Source: Chiridota heheva (taxonomy: Eukaryota; Echinodermata; Holothuroidea; Apodida; Chiridotidae). From it: 64,000 nucleotides of DNA. Below are positions 38,425 through 47,687 of this stretch, piece after piece. Location of the stretch: contig JAIGNY010000739.1 in NCBI GenBank assembly GCA_020152595.1, positions 651,001-715,000 of the forward strand, read 5' to 3'. The position numbers and the translations under genes are program-made. Numbering within the stretch: the stretch's first letter is position 1; each line of letters opens with the position of its first letter. Below the pieces are notes generated by a model that saw only the letters and a program-made list of their open reading frames with translations, searched no databases and was not told the DNA's origin.

Positions 38425-38638
38425 TTAGTGCACATCAGCATGTGTGTGGTACTTTTATCTTTAGTGCGCATCAGCATGTGTGTGGTACTTTTATCTTTAG
38501 TGCATATCAGCATGTGTGTGGTACTTTTATCTTTAGTGCACATCAGCATGTGTGTGGTACTTTTATCTTTAGTGCACATCAGCATGTGTGTGGGACTTTT
38601 ATCTTTATTGCGCATCAGCATGTGTGTGGTACTTTTAA
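38425..38638. repeat. 36 bp minisatellite, six copies
   Basis: Unit TTAGTGCACATCAGCATGTG followed by TGTGGTACTTTTATCT, 36 bp, with few substitutions. As 36 is divisible by three, all six copies are open in several frames on both strands; these are not genes. Confidence 0.95.
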
Positions 38639-38659
38639 TGTATAATTGGCAATAGTTGA

Positions 38660-39175
38660 ATAGCTCGGCTGTCCTTCGGAGGGGACGTTAAGCCGATTGT
38701 AGGACAGTCACGTCCTGCCTGGTTCTCTGAACACTATTCGAGAAGAGAAGCATGAAAAGGTTGTTTATTCACTTCCTGTCCTGGCCCAGTCAAACCAAAG
38801 TTCCTGTGCACCGACTCAGCTGTCAGTTGGAGAACTTAAATGTTGGCTAATAATGTCCAGCGCTTTGAGGCCCGGCAAAAGGCACTATCGTACTCAGTGG
38901 CTAATTTGGTCCAGCGCAAGTTAATGCCCTGGCAAAAGGCGCTATCTTACTCGGTGGCTAATTGGGTCCAGCGCTTTAAGGCCCTGGCAAAAGGCACTAT
39001 CTTACTCTGTGGCTAATTAGGTCCAGCGCTTTGAGGCCCTGGCAAAAGGCGCTATCTTACTAGGTGGCTAATTGGATCCAGCGCTTTAATGCCCTGGCAA
39101 AAGGCGCTATCTTACTCTGTGGCTAATTGGGTCCAACGCTTTAAGGCCCTGGCAAAAGGCACTATATAAATCACA
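38660..39175 (+). mobile_element. SINE body with tandemly amplified 3' tail
   Basis: The body at 38665-38740 (CTGTCCTTCGGAGGGGACGT, GCCTGGTTCTCTGAACACT) matches the SINE at 15797-16150; the tRNA head is missing. From about 38850 a ~55 bp tail unit (GTCCAGCGCTTTAAGGCCCT, GGCAAAAGGCGCTATCTTAC, then GGTGGCTAATTGG) is repeated six times. Only the last unit ends in the canonical CACTATATAAAT. Confidence 0.85.
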
Positions 39176-39612
39176 AATATATATAATCTACATTCTGTTT
39201 ATAATAAACATGTTCTATGTTCAAAAGAGAGGGATGATTCTTATAAATGTAAATATTATTTCACTACTGTCTGAGATTATTACAATTTGTGCTACACTTT
39301 CTTTGCATTGATTAAATTTCTGTCAAGGGGAAAGAAAACTTCTGCTACATGACCAGCTTTTTGACATTTTGACCATTTTTTTAATTATCCTGGGTTCTAC
39401 AGGTACCTCAGTGTAGCCATATCTGTGCTTGCATGGAATATTAATTGTCAATGCAGTTTCACAATTAGGTGTACAGGCCTAAGTTTGCATTGCCAATATA
39501 TGTGAATATGTAACTAAATAACAGCTATACAAAATAGGAAAATACCTAGGAAATTTTGATAATGTCAAGAAAGCATTAAAAGCTAATTTCACCAAATTGT
39601 CCATTTCTGTAG

Positions 39613-39819
39613 AGCTCCCTCCCTGTTAGCTCACAGATTGAGATAGCCCCTCAGCACCATCAGTTCATGATACAACGAGGTGGGTTCAACATCAAGCAGA
39701 TTATGCAGTGTACTGGCGCCACTATTCACTTTCCCGATTCAGCTACCACTCAAAGGAGAAGTTCTGTATTCGTGTCTGGGAGTGTGGATGCCGTCATTGT
39801 GGCGAGGCATCTTCTTATG
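39613..39819 (+). CDS. BICC1: BICC1 exon 7 (further KH domain, altered GXXG loop)
   Basis: Sixty-nine codons from acceptor CATTTCTGTAG to donor GTATGT. It encodes SSLPVSSQIEIAPQHHQFMI, then QRGG (39673-39684), FNIKQIMQCTGATIHFPDSA and a closing helix ending ARHLLM. Vertebrates have GRNG in place of QRGG, so the first glycine of the loop is replaced by Gln here. SSLPVSSQIEIA aligns with vertebrate SAIPVSTQLDIA, which supports this start. The phase does not fit exon 6 directly. Confidence 0.94.
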
Positions 39820-40524
39820 GTATGTAACTAACTCAGCTAAAGGAATTATTTCCTTTACCACTATTGAATATACAGGTATAACTATGGTTATGCCTTCATG
39901 GTATATGGACAGGTAGGATTTTATATTCACCAGAAAAAGCTTAAAATTCTGAACAGTATAGTCTTTGCACCATGTCAACAGCACCTATAGTTTTCAAGTT
40001 ATAGTCAATACAAACTGCAGCATTTGTGATGTATGAATTAAAAACAGTTCAATATCTTGAACGTAATTCTTTAAATTTCAGTCTATACTTAAAGTCACCG
40101 AAAATCATCATACTGTTTTGCAAGTGCAAAATTTTCATTTCGATTATGTTTGAAATTCAAAACCTTTTGGTCATATTCAATTGCTTTTATTAAAGTAAAC
40201 ATTGGTAAATGATTAAAAACAATGAATCAACATAAGAAGGTTCATAGGTTTTCTCTTTGTGGTGTCACAAAATTGGAATCAAATTTGCATAATTTATTAT
40301 AATAAGGCCTTCAAACTCAAAATGCTGTAAAATGATTAATTTTTGACTAAATTTGATTAAACCTGTTGCTTTTTTTTACGATTTGCAGTGTAATTTCTTT
40401 TAATTAAACTCATTATTGCTACTTGTCAAAGGATCTTTGGAAGCAAATTAACCTTTGCTGTTGATGTATGTTCAATCAATCAATTAATTATTCCATCAAT
40501 CAATCAATCAAATCTTTCTTCTAG
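39820..40524 (+). other. Intron 7 of BICC1
   Basis: GTATGT to CTTCTAG, 705 bp. AT-rich; ends with an imperfect AATC microsatellite (about 40472-40511) beside the acceptor. Nothing else recognised. Confidence 0.85.
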
Positions 40525-40656
40525 GGATGTCTACCATTGGTGCTGATGTTTGATGTGAAGGAGGACACTGATGTAGATGCGTCCCGTCTCTCAATGCTGA
40601 TGGAGAAGTTGGATGTTTTTATTAGTGTCAAGCCAAAGCCAAAACAGCCATCTAAG
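40525..40656 (+). CDS. BICC1: BICC1 exon 8 (end of KH tandem)
   Basis: Acceptor TCTTTCTTCTAG and donor GTACAG, 44 codons, phase 0 at both ends. It encodes GCLPLVLMFDVKEDTDVDAS, then LSMLMEKLDVFISVKPKPKQ and PSK. The vertebrate block GCLPLVLMFDMKEEIEVDPQ and LDVFISIKPKPKQPSK is almost identical. The acceptor is immediately preceded by an AATC microsatellite (about 40472-40511). Confidence 0.97.
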
Positions 40657-40834
40657 GTACAGTGGTAATTGTTCCTGTAACAAAGATGATATAGCGTTAA
40701 GCTTTTGATGTTGCTGCTTATGTTGGTACAATTTTAATGATCATGACATGCATGGTTGATGATGAATTTGGGGGTCGTTAGGACATTGCTGGAAATCATG
40801 CATGTCTGAATAATGAATGGTAAAGTGGCTAAAG

Positions 40835-41060
40835 CTAAATCCATCCGAACCATCAGGCTCATAGGGCCGGTGCTTATCCCCAGTTTCCATGGCAGAAGCA
40901 GATGAGAGTACATGACTCCCCTTGGATTGGACACCAGTCCATCGCAGGTTAACTCCCAGCAGTTCTGGTGACTCATTTTACAGCTGAGTGGACTGAAGCA
41001 AGTAAAGTGTCTTGTTCACGGACACAATGCAGTGCTCATGGTAGGAATCAAAACCTGCAG
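40835..41060 (-). mobile_element. V-SINE-like element, minus strand
   Basis: In reverse: CTTTACTTGCTTCAGTCCAC, CAGCTGTAAAATGAGTCACC, AACCTGCGATGGACTGGTGT and AACTGGGGATAAGCACCGGC. The same order occurs on the plus strand at 54385-54650. The CTTGAGCAAG...CTCCAGT...CAGCTGT...ATGAGTACC core resembles the V-SINE central domain (family knowledge). Confidence 0.75.
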
Positions 41061-41689
41061 TCGTTAAGGTTTAGATGATGTCGCTTATGTTGGTCCCAAA
41101 TTGTTCTAATTTTTGAAATATTCAGTGGACAGATGCTCTAGCTTTAGTAATGATTATGACAATCATGGTTGATGATAAATTTGGGGGTCATTAGTAATTT
41201 GCTGGAAAATCATGTATGCCTGAATGATGGTGAGTAAATTTCCCTAATTATTGCTTGCATATGATACTACTAAACAGACCACTGCCACATCACTGCCCTG
41301 ACATTTGATAACTTAAGTGAAGAACATAAATAGTTCAGGGGTTGGAGGCAAAAAATGGGCTCAACCTGGAAAAAAATGGTAAAGAAGGATTTTGGTTTCA
41401 CTTGAAGCAGAATTTTTTGTACAATGACATATCCAAAATTCTGTTTTGGGGAAATTCTTTGAGGGGCATTTAAAGATTTGGTGCCTCTACTTCCAGTGGT
41501 ACAAATGCTCTTCTAGCTACCATTTTTGTCCCGATTAACCCCTTCAAATACTGAAATGGTATCACAATACAAAGGGAATTGGGTAGGAAAGCTTATGGTA
41601 GGGAATGTGGTATGCAAATGATTTGGATGAAATTGCTGGGGTACAAGAACAGGTAAGTTTTCTTAAAGGTAAATCAAATTATGTTTTGA

Positions 41690-41740
41690 AGTTATTTACT
41701 CATTACACATGCTGTAATGGTAAGTTAATTTTTGCCCCCC
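41690..41740. repeat. Palindromic motif upstream of exon 9
   Basis: TTACTCATTACACATGCTGT then AATGGTAAGT: CATTACA pairs with TGTAATG. An almost identical copy is at 42648-42690, so the two flank exon 9. Confidence 0.7.
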
Positions 41741-41874
41741 TCTGTGATGCACATAATTCCCCCTTAAAATGACACCTTCGCTGCTTTGTTCTTCTACTAT
41801 AAATATGGTATTGAGTTGATCCCCTAGCAATATTCCAGAATTCCCATCTAGCCTATTTCTTTTTGTTTCCACAG

Positions 41875-42013
41875 AGTGTGATCGTAAAAAGTATTGAACG
41901 AAATGCTGCAAATCTTTATCGAGCTCGTCTGATCCTGTTAGATCAGGAGTGTTCAGTTAACTTGAGTCCTCGTATTAATGAAAACATTCAAACGGGAGGC
42001 CTGTCGTTATTAG
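41875..42013 (+). CDS. BICC1: BICC1 exon 9 (SVIVKSIERNA block, start of linker)
   Basis: Acceptor TTTTTGTTTCCACAG and donor GTAAGG; 46 codons plus one base. It encodes SVIVKSIERNAANLYRARLI, matching vertebrate SVIVKSVERNALNMYEARKC, then the start of the variable linker ending GGLSLL. Phase 0 in, phase 1 out. Identical ~27 bp palindromic motifs lie on both sides at about 41695 and 42654. Confidence 0.95.
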
Positions 42014-42021
42014 GTAAGGTG

Positions 42022-42515
42022 TATAAGGCCTATGGCCTCCACTCCTAACTCACCCCTAAAAAAATTCCTACTCTATATCAAAATTCATACAAATCCTCAC
42101 AAAATGGCGTGGCAACCACTTTTGTGTTGCCATATACCCTACGTGTAGGGAGATAATTTAGGGAGAAACTGCTTTGGCAAACGCGAGCAATGTGAAACAA
42201 TTTGTTCGATCACGTGATCAGGTGATCGCTCTTGTCTCTCCCTCTGCTCCATGTGCTTCAAACTTTTCAATGCGCGGCCTTTGATCTGATTTCAGTTGAA
42301 GAGAGGATAATGGTCGTCAGTGTAATAATGATCTTTAAAGACCAGAAAAAGCGGCATTCTTGTGTTGAGCGTTTGATATTAACTTCTTCAGTTGTTGATT
42401 TGTACCATAAAATAAAAGTTGATGAAGATGCTATCCTAATTATACAAAGGTTCAAATTGGAAAAAAAAAAAAAAACTTTTATTCCGCCCACCCCTCCCTT
42501 TAGGCCTTATGCAGG
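42022..42515. repeat. Interspersed repeat E, copy 1
   Basis: Shares with 61040-61520 an AGGCCT start, GGCAACCACTTTTG and the end CCCACCCCTCCCTT near AGGCC. It contains a poly-A (42459-42473). It starts within 10 bp of the exon 9 donor. Confidence 0.6.
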
Positions 42516-42647
42516 AATATAAAACAAGATAATTGAATGGATGAATTGTTGGAAAAAAACATATTGATATCTTATTCCGTTAAGGTGTTTTCACATTTTG
42601 TTGAAAAGTGACTGGTGCAGTAAGACTGTGCACAGTGTGATGACATA

Positions 42648-42690
42648 GTTCACTTACTCATTACACATGCTGTAATGGTAAGTGAATTTT
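42648..42690. repeat. Palindromic motif downstream of exon 9
   Basis: CTTACTCATTACACATGCTG then TAATGGTAAGTGAATT, matching 41690-41740 in ~30 of ~32 bases. Confidence 0.7.
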
Positions 42691-43931
42691 ACTTACCATT
42701 ATTATATATTTCTTTGAAAATTAATATCCTCTTCTTTCTAACTAATGCAAGGAGACATATTTTGTTAAATTTTTAAGCTGGGTTCAACAACATGATTTGT
42801 CCATCTGTTTATGTACCTATAGTGTGAAAATGAATTTGAAAATTAATTTCCATAAAAATAATTGACAAAGTGAAATTATGACCTCACAGTTTACTGCTTA
42901 TAACACTTATCAACACGCTGGTGAAATATTTAAAGTACAGCAGGCTTACACCTAAATGGAATATCCATGACTGTTTCACCAATTCTTTAATAGTTCTCTG
43001 TCTTATACACTGCATGCACAGGAAACTTTACAGCAATGTTCCTGTAATGGGCTAAATTGATGAGAAACCTATTTGCTGTTATTGGTATGGAACTAGTGAC
43101 ATCTAAAGGCAAAACACCAAAATTGGTGTTGTACCACTGAACTATGTTGACATAATCTTTTGCACAGTGCATTAAATATGTAAATAATGCTGATCTAGTG
43201 GCTGCATCAAAAAGTTGTCCAATTTGGGGTATACCTGTCTAATGACAACATCTCTCCTCCACTGATTGGAGAAACACACAAAGTAGAATACTAGAATTTG
43301 ATTTTGTTGATTACCACAAGCCGGTAATTACCACAAGCGGGCAGAGCTTGGAAACTGTATCGTGTAATTTAACGGACTAGTAAGCAAGTAATGCAAATCG
43401 GAAGCGGGAGTATGTAAAATGATCACCCAACAAGTTTTCTTTTAATGATTGGGTGTTCAGGACACATTTTGAATGCGGCCGTAAGATCGTAATGTATAAC
43501 ACTTTTCTTGAAAAATTAATCTTTAATTATTGACTTAATTTTTCAATGAACTGTGCAGATTTGCGATGTTGGGCAAATAGCCTTCTATTTACCCATATTT
43601 GTAGAACACCAATTTTTCAGTGGGTATAAGTCTTGGGCTTGGTACTGCGCTGTTATGAATGGGATGTGCTTCCCTCTCACTTGAGTATTCTGTATCATAT
43701 GGAATAGGAACAGATAGGGTAATAATATCTGATCGGCTTAGAAGAATGCGGTGCAGACATAGCTTCCGTGTTCACAATATAAAAGCTATGCAGACTTGTT
43801 GAGATAGTATTTGGTTTGTGCGGTAATTGCACCAATCATATAAGAGATTTGAATACCTTTGGAGGAAAGCGCTGTATAAGACTGAAGTATTATTATTTTC
43901 TTATGTAAATGCATGTTCTTCAATCTTGCAG

Positions 43932-43970
43932 AAAGAAGCAGAGCTTCATCTTCATCTGACTCTGAAAAAC
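43932..43970 (+). CDS. BICC1: BICC1 exon 10, possible 39 bp cassette
   Basis: A 13-codon, phase 1-1 segment between CTTCAATCTTGCAG and a weak donor GTGATC, encoding a Ser-rich ERSRASSSSDSEK. The following intron is only 99 bp. Skipping it keeps the frame and gives GGLSLLGNASHNGLSLNTS, closer to vertebrate GLGLLGPTTLSLNTS. It is therefore either an alternative exon or a chance open segment. No conserved counterpart is recognised. Confidence 0.4.
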
Positions 43971-44069
43971 GTGATCATACACAAATCAGTATTTTGATCG
44001 AAAAATTTGCATAAAAATCATCCACAGTTGAAATTGAATGTAATTCCATATCTTTTTCATCGTTCTAAG

Positions 44070-44218
44070 GAAATGCTAGCCACAATGGACTTTCTTTGAA
44101 TACAAGCAACATACTTGCCGTGAATGGATTGAATGTTGATTGGCCACAAACCAGGCAACAGCAGTGGCAATGCAACCTACCCACAATGCAGAGCAAATTG
44201 CACCAGTCCAAGCAACAA
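44070..44218 (+). CDS. BICC1: BICC1 exon 11 (linker, LSLNTS block)
   Basis: Acceptor TTTTTCATCGTTCTAAG and donor GTAAAA. It encodes NASHNGLSLNTSNILAVNGL followed by a Gln-rich stretch WPQTRQQQWQCNLP ending HQSKQQ. The LSLNTS..N.L..LN pattern recurs in vertebrate BICC1 just after the KH region. Phase 1 in (compatible with either exon 9 or exon 10), phase 0 out. Confidence 0.85.
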
Positions 44219-44489
44219 GTAAAAATATGGGTTTAGTTTTTCATAAAAGTTATTAAGAATTTTCTTGTGGTTCGATATGATGTTCTTTCCATGTCGATTG
44301 TTCTTCAGTAACTCCTTGTAAAAATATCAACATGTTTTCTTTACCAATTTGTTTCTACAATTATCTCTTTCAAAAGAAATGTACATACAGTATTTGACAT
44401 ATTAGGCAGTCTATGTATATAGAACTGCACCATTTCTATTCCCAATTTCTTCATGTAAAGCACCCATTCAAAATTGGATTACATGGGCT

Positions 44490-44580
44490 ACTAAGGAATC
44501 AGTCAAGGACAGAAATTGGAAGCGATTGTTAAGGTTGCCCCAACGACCAGACTAGGCTGTGGGACATGATGATGAAGCCA
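44490..44580 (+). mobile_element. Possible LINE C-terminal scrap
   Basis: KDRNWKRLLRLPQRPD resembles the (A/R)DRxxWRxLV tail of LINE ORF2 and is followed by a GHDDE-like end. Very short; weak support. Confidence 0.35.
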
Positions 44581-44770
44581 CCATGCCCAGGGCCGCCATT
44601 ATCCAATGTGGGCACGGGGAAATCTTGTACATGGCCCCTTTTGATATAGCAATTGTTGATTACACAGCTGTTCAAATACTTACGGATCCAGCATTTTCGA
44701 CAAGGGAAATTGGAAGCGATTACACAGCTGGTACATTAACAATTTTGAAAAGCAAAACAAGAAGACATGA

Positions 44771-45040
44771 TGCTTATTAGAGCATACTCTTATCAGAGAA
44801 TGGGCACTTATTAGACCATGGTCGCTTATTAGAGCATGATTGCTTATGAGAACATGGGTGCTTATTAGAGAATGGGTGCTTATTAGAGAATGGGTGCTTA
44901 TTAGAGCATGATTAGAGCTTATTAGAAAATGGGTGCTTATTAGAGAATGGGTGCTTATTAGAGCATGGTTCTTTATTAGAGCATGGTCGCTTATTAGAAC
45001 ATGGGCGCTTATTAGAACATGGGCGCTTATTAGACATGAT
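44771..45040. repeat. 18 bp minisatellite, array 1
   Basis: About 15 copies of GCTTATTAGAACATGGGT with AGAG/AGAA variants. Same unit as array 2. Open frames on both strands follow from the 18 bp period. Confidence 0.95.
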
Positions 45041-45438
45041 GAAATAACCATCCTTACGAGGAATGGTTCATCAATCATTCATGGGTTTTGCACAAAGTCC
45101 TCCCAAGCATATAATGTATATTTATATTTAGGCTCCACCAAGGACTAATTTGATTTGCATCACTGAACAGCAGTTATGTGGCTTGAGCCCAAGATAAATG
45201 ACCTATTGTGTACAGTGTAACAGTAGCTGGTTGCTAACAAGCGAACTGTGAATAGACTATGAAGATGCTGTCAGTTAAGAAGGTATAGATTACCTCTGTG
45301 TTGTGTATGGTGTAACAATAGCTGGATGCTAGTCAATGAATTGTGAACAGTCTCTCGGGTTGAATGGTGTGGATTACCCCTGATTTTGAGAAAATTGAGG
45401 GTGTCGGGTTGGAGGGGTTAAAGGGCCAAAAATTCTTA

Positions 45439-46313
45439 ATGAGCATGGGCGTTTATTAGAACATAACCGTTTATTAGAACATGGTCACTTATTAGAACAT
45501 GGGTGCTTATTAGAGAATGGTTGCTTATTAGAACATGGGTGCTTATTAAAGCATGGTCGCTTATTAGAACATGGGTGCTTATTAGAGCATGGTCACTTAT
45601 TAGAGCATGGGTGCTTATTAGAGAATGGGTGCTTATTAGAGAATGGGTGCTTATTAGAGCATGGTCACTTATTAGAGCATGGTCGCTTATTAGAACATGG
45701 GTGCTTATTAGAACATGGGTGCTTATTGGAACATGGGTGCTCATTAGAGAATGGGTGCTTATTAGAGCATGGTTGCTTATTAGAACATGGGTGCTTATTA
45801 GAGCATGGTCACTTATTAGAGCATGGTCGCTATTAGAACATGGGTGCTTATTAGAGCATGGTTGTTTATTAGAGAATGGGTGCTTACAGTATTAGAGCAT
45901 GGTTGCTTATTAGAACATGGGTGCTTCTAGAGAATGGTCACTTATTAGAGCATGGCCGCTTATTAGAACATGGGTGCTTATTAGAACATGGGTGCTTATT
46001 AGAACATGGGTGCTTATAAGAACATGGGTACTTATTAGAACATGGGAGTTTATTAGAGCATGGGCGTTTATTAGAGAATGGGCATTTATTAGAGCATGGG
46101 TGTTTATTAGAGCATGGGCGCTAATTAGAGCATGGGTGCTTATTAGAACATGGGTGCTTATTAGAGAAGAAAACAGGTGCTTATTAGAACATGGGTGCTT
46201 ATTAGAGCATGGTAGCTTATTAGAACATGGGTCACTTATTAGAACATGGGTGCTCATTAGAGCACAGGTGCTTATTAGAGCATGGACGTTTATTAGAGCA
46301 TGGGCATTTATTA
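45439..46313. repeat. 18 bp minisatellite, array 2
   Basis: About 48 copies of GCTTATTAGAACATGGGT, with variants GGGCGTTTATTAGAG and GGTCACTTATTAGAGC. Encodes apparent hexapeptide repeats (LIRTWV, LIRAWS) on the plus strand and (ALISTH) on the minus strand, which are artefacts. The unit shares TTATTAGAG with the end of the MITE at 31589. Confidence 0.95.
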
Positions 46314-46577
46314 TGGCTCGTGGTAGAAGGAGGGATGGCATGTGTGACAGAGGTTGGGAAGGCATGTGTGACTGAGGGTGGAAAGCTTGTTATTAATGGG
46401 GAGGGGATTTGTATCATTTGCGATGTCTGTTTTAATTTTTTGTTGAGTATCTTGCTTCAAATCAATTTCTTTTAATTTCAAAGTTATCAATTTGTTTTTA
46501 TTCATTGCAGGCTTACACCCTCTTGTACCATCTGTGGTGAACCCCAACGAATAAATCCAATTATTTCATCCCGACAG

Positions 46578-47687
46578 TCAGTTACGAGTAACAGATCAAA
46601 TGAGCATAATGACGCCAGACATATTGCAGTATCAACAAATGCACATCTTCCCTCAACAATCCCCACACTACAGGGTGTGGCTGTGAATGCCACACAAGCA
46701 AAGTCCTTAATGGTACAGGTACCAGAGACTGTAGGTAACCACATCAAGAAATTATACCCTCTTAGTTCATGCATTCATCAGTTACAAACTGTGACTCCAC
46801 CAAGCACTGAGACAGTGCAGCAATCTCCTAGGGTGGGGATGGTTTCACCAAGGACTGTACCTTCACCACAGGGAACTGTCTTATCCAATCCTATGCCAAG
46901 TTTCCCAGCTGAAGTGCAGTCGACACTTCCAGTTTTGTCCCAAAGCAAAGGACAAGCCCAAGTTGCAGCTTCACCACAATCTTTCATTTTCACACATGAC
47001 GTGCCAAAGATCCAGGTACCAATTCAGGGAACAGGAACTCCAAATGTTATACCTTCCTATCATACATCAGTATCACCGCGGATAATGGTACCCACACAAC
47101 AAAATGTTTCCCAACATCAGACTCTGACAGTTCAGGGGGTACATTTACAAGTTTCAGATTTACCCCTCACGCCGGCATCAAAGGTTTCATATATGAATAT
47201 GGCAGCACATTCAGCAGCATCAGCACCAGTGATCATGTCTGCTGGAGCCACATCATCACCACACAAAAAGTTATTATCTTCACAAATGGTGTTGCCCTCC
47301 AAAACAGAATTATCACCACCAATGAAATCACCACTAAGATTGGAATCATCACCACAGATGCCATTACAACCACAGGTGATGTCATCACAACAAATGATAC
47401 AGACAGAAAATACTTTTAAACCACAAATGACATCATCCCCACAAGGTATATCATCGTTACAGATAGTACCATCATCGCATATGGTGATACCACAAGAAAT
47501 GGCATTATCACAAGAAATGGCAGTATCACAAAAAATGGTACCATCAACACAAACAGTATCGTCACCACAGCTGACATCAACACCACAAAAGTCATCCTTA
47601 CACTTGTTGACATCATCGCCACACATGTCTCCATCTCACCAAGTAGCAGCTTTCTCTCTTCATACCCATCATATTGGGACAGATCAG
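46578..47687 (+). CDS. BICC1: BICC1 exon 12, first part (Ser/Pro/Gln/Met-rich linker)
   Basis: An exceptionally long open frame, about 370 codons here and open back to 46512, rich in Ser, Pro, Gln, Thr, His and Met. Short imperfect codon repeats such as SSPQM, SQEMA and SPQ dominate 47230-47640, as expected of a disordered linker. Phase 0 from exon 11 fits an acceptor at 46577 (TTATTTCATCCCGACAG). A stronger-looking acceptor at 46510 (TTTTTATTCATTGCAG) needs phase 2, hence an extra upstream exon. Unspliced, the frame ends at TGA 47799-47801. No catalytic domain is seen; vertebrate linkers are much shorter. Confidence 0.8.

Larger units (their letters stand above)
37540..39612 (+). other. Intron 6 of BICC1 (may contain a missed micro-exon)
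   Basis: Runs from the candidate donor to CTGTAG. It holds a reverse TTTTCGGGAAA-type field (about 37800-37990), the 36 bp minisatellite, the SINE with amplified tail (38660-39175) and unassigned AT-rich sequence. The phase conflict between exons 6 and 7 predicts an unrecognised short exon here. Confidence 0.6.
40657..41874 (+). other. Intron 8 of BICC1
   Basis: GTACAG to CCACAG, 1.2 kb. Holds the minus-strand V-SINE-like element (40835-41060). Two stretches (40735-40805 and 41150-41230) share CATGGTTGATGATNAATTTG and GGTC(G/A)TTAG, suggesting a short duplication around the SINE. Confidence 0.8.
42014..43931 (+). other. Intron 9 of BICC1
   Basis: GTAAGG to TCTTGCAG, 1.9 kb. It begins with repeat E copy 1 (42022-42515), then the palindrome copy (42648-42690) and a GCGCTGTATAAG...TATTATTATT SINE-tail-like end at about 43868-43897. 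The rest is unassigned. Confidence 0.8.
44219..46577 (+). other. Intron 11 of BICC1
   Basis: GTAAAA to either 46577 or 46510. Occupied mainly by two 18 bp minisatellite arrays. Around 44495-44575 a frame VKDRNWKRLLRLPQRPD, stop, AVGHDDE resembles the extreme C-terminus of LINE ORF2 proteins. An unseen 3n+2 exon here would be needed if the 46510 acceptor is the real one. Confidence 0.65.

Noticed and set aside
38425..38638. Regular 36 bp repeats resembling a CRISPR array
   Set aside because: Units are head-to-tail with no spacers, in a eukaryotic intron; a simple minisatellite.
44771..46375. Open frames of 130-152 codons on both strands
   Set aside because: Produced by an 18 bp tandem repeat with no stop-containing variant; no domain, and both strands are equally open.
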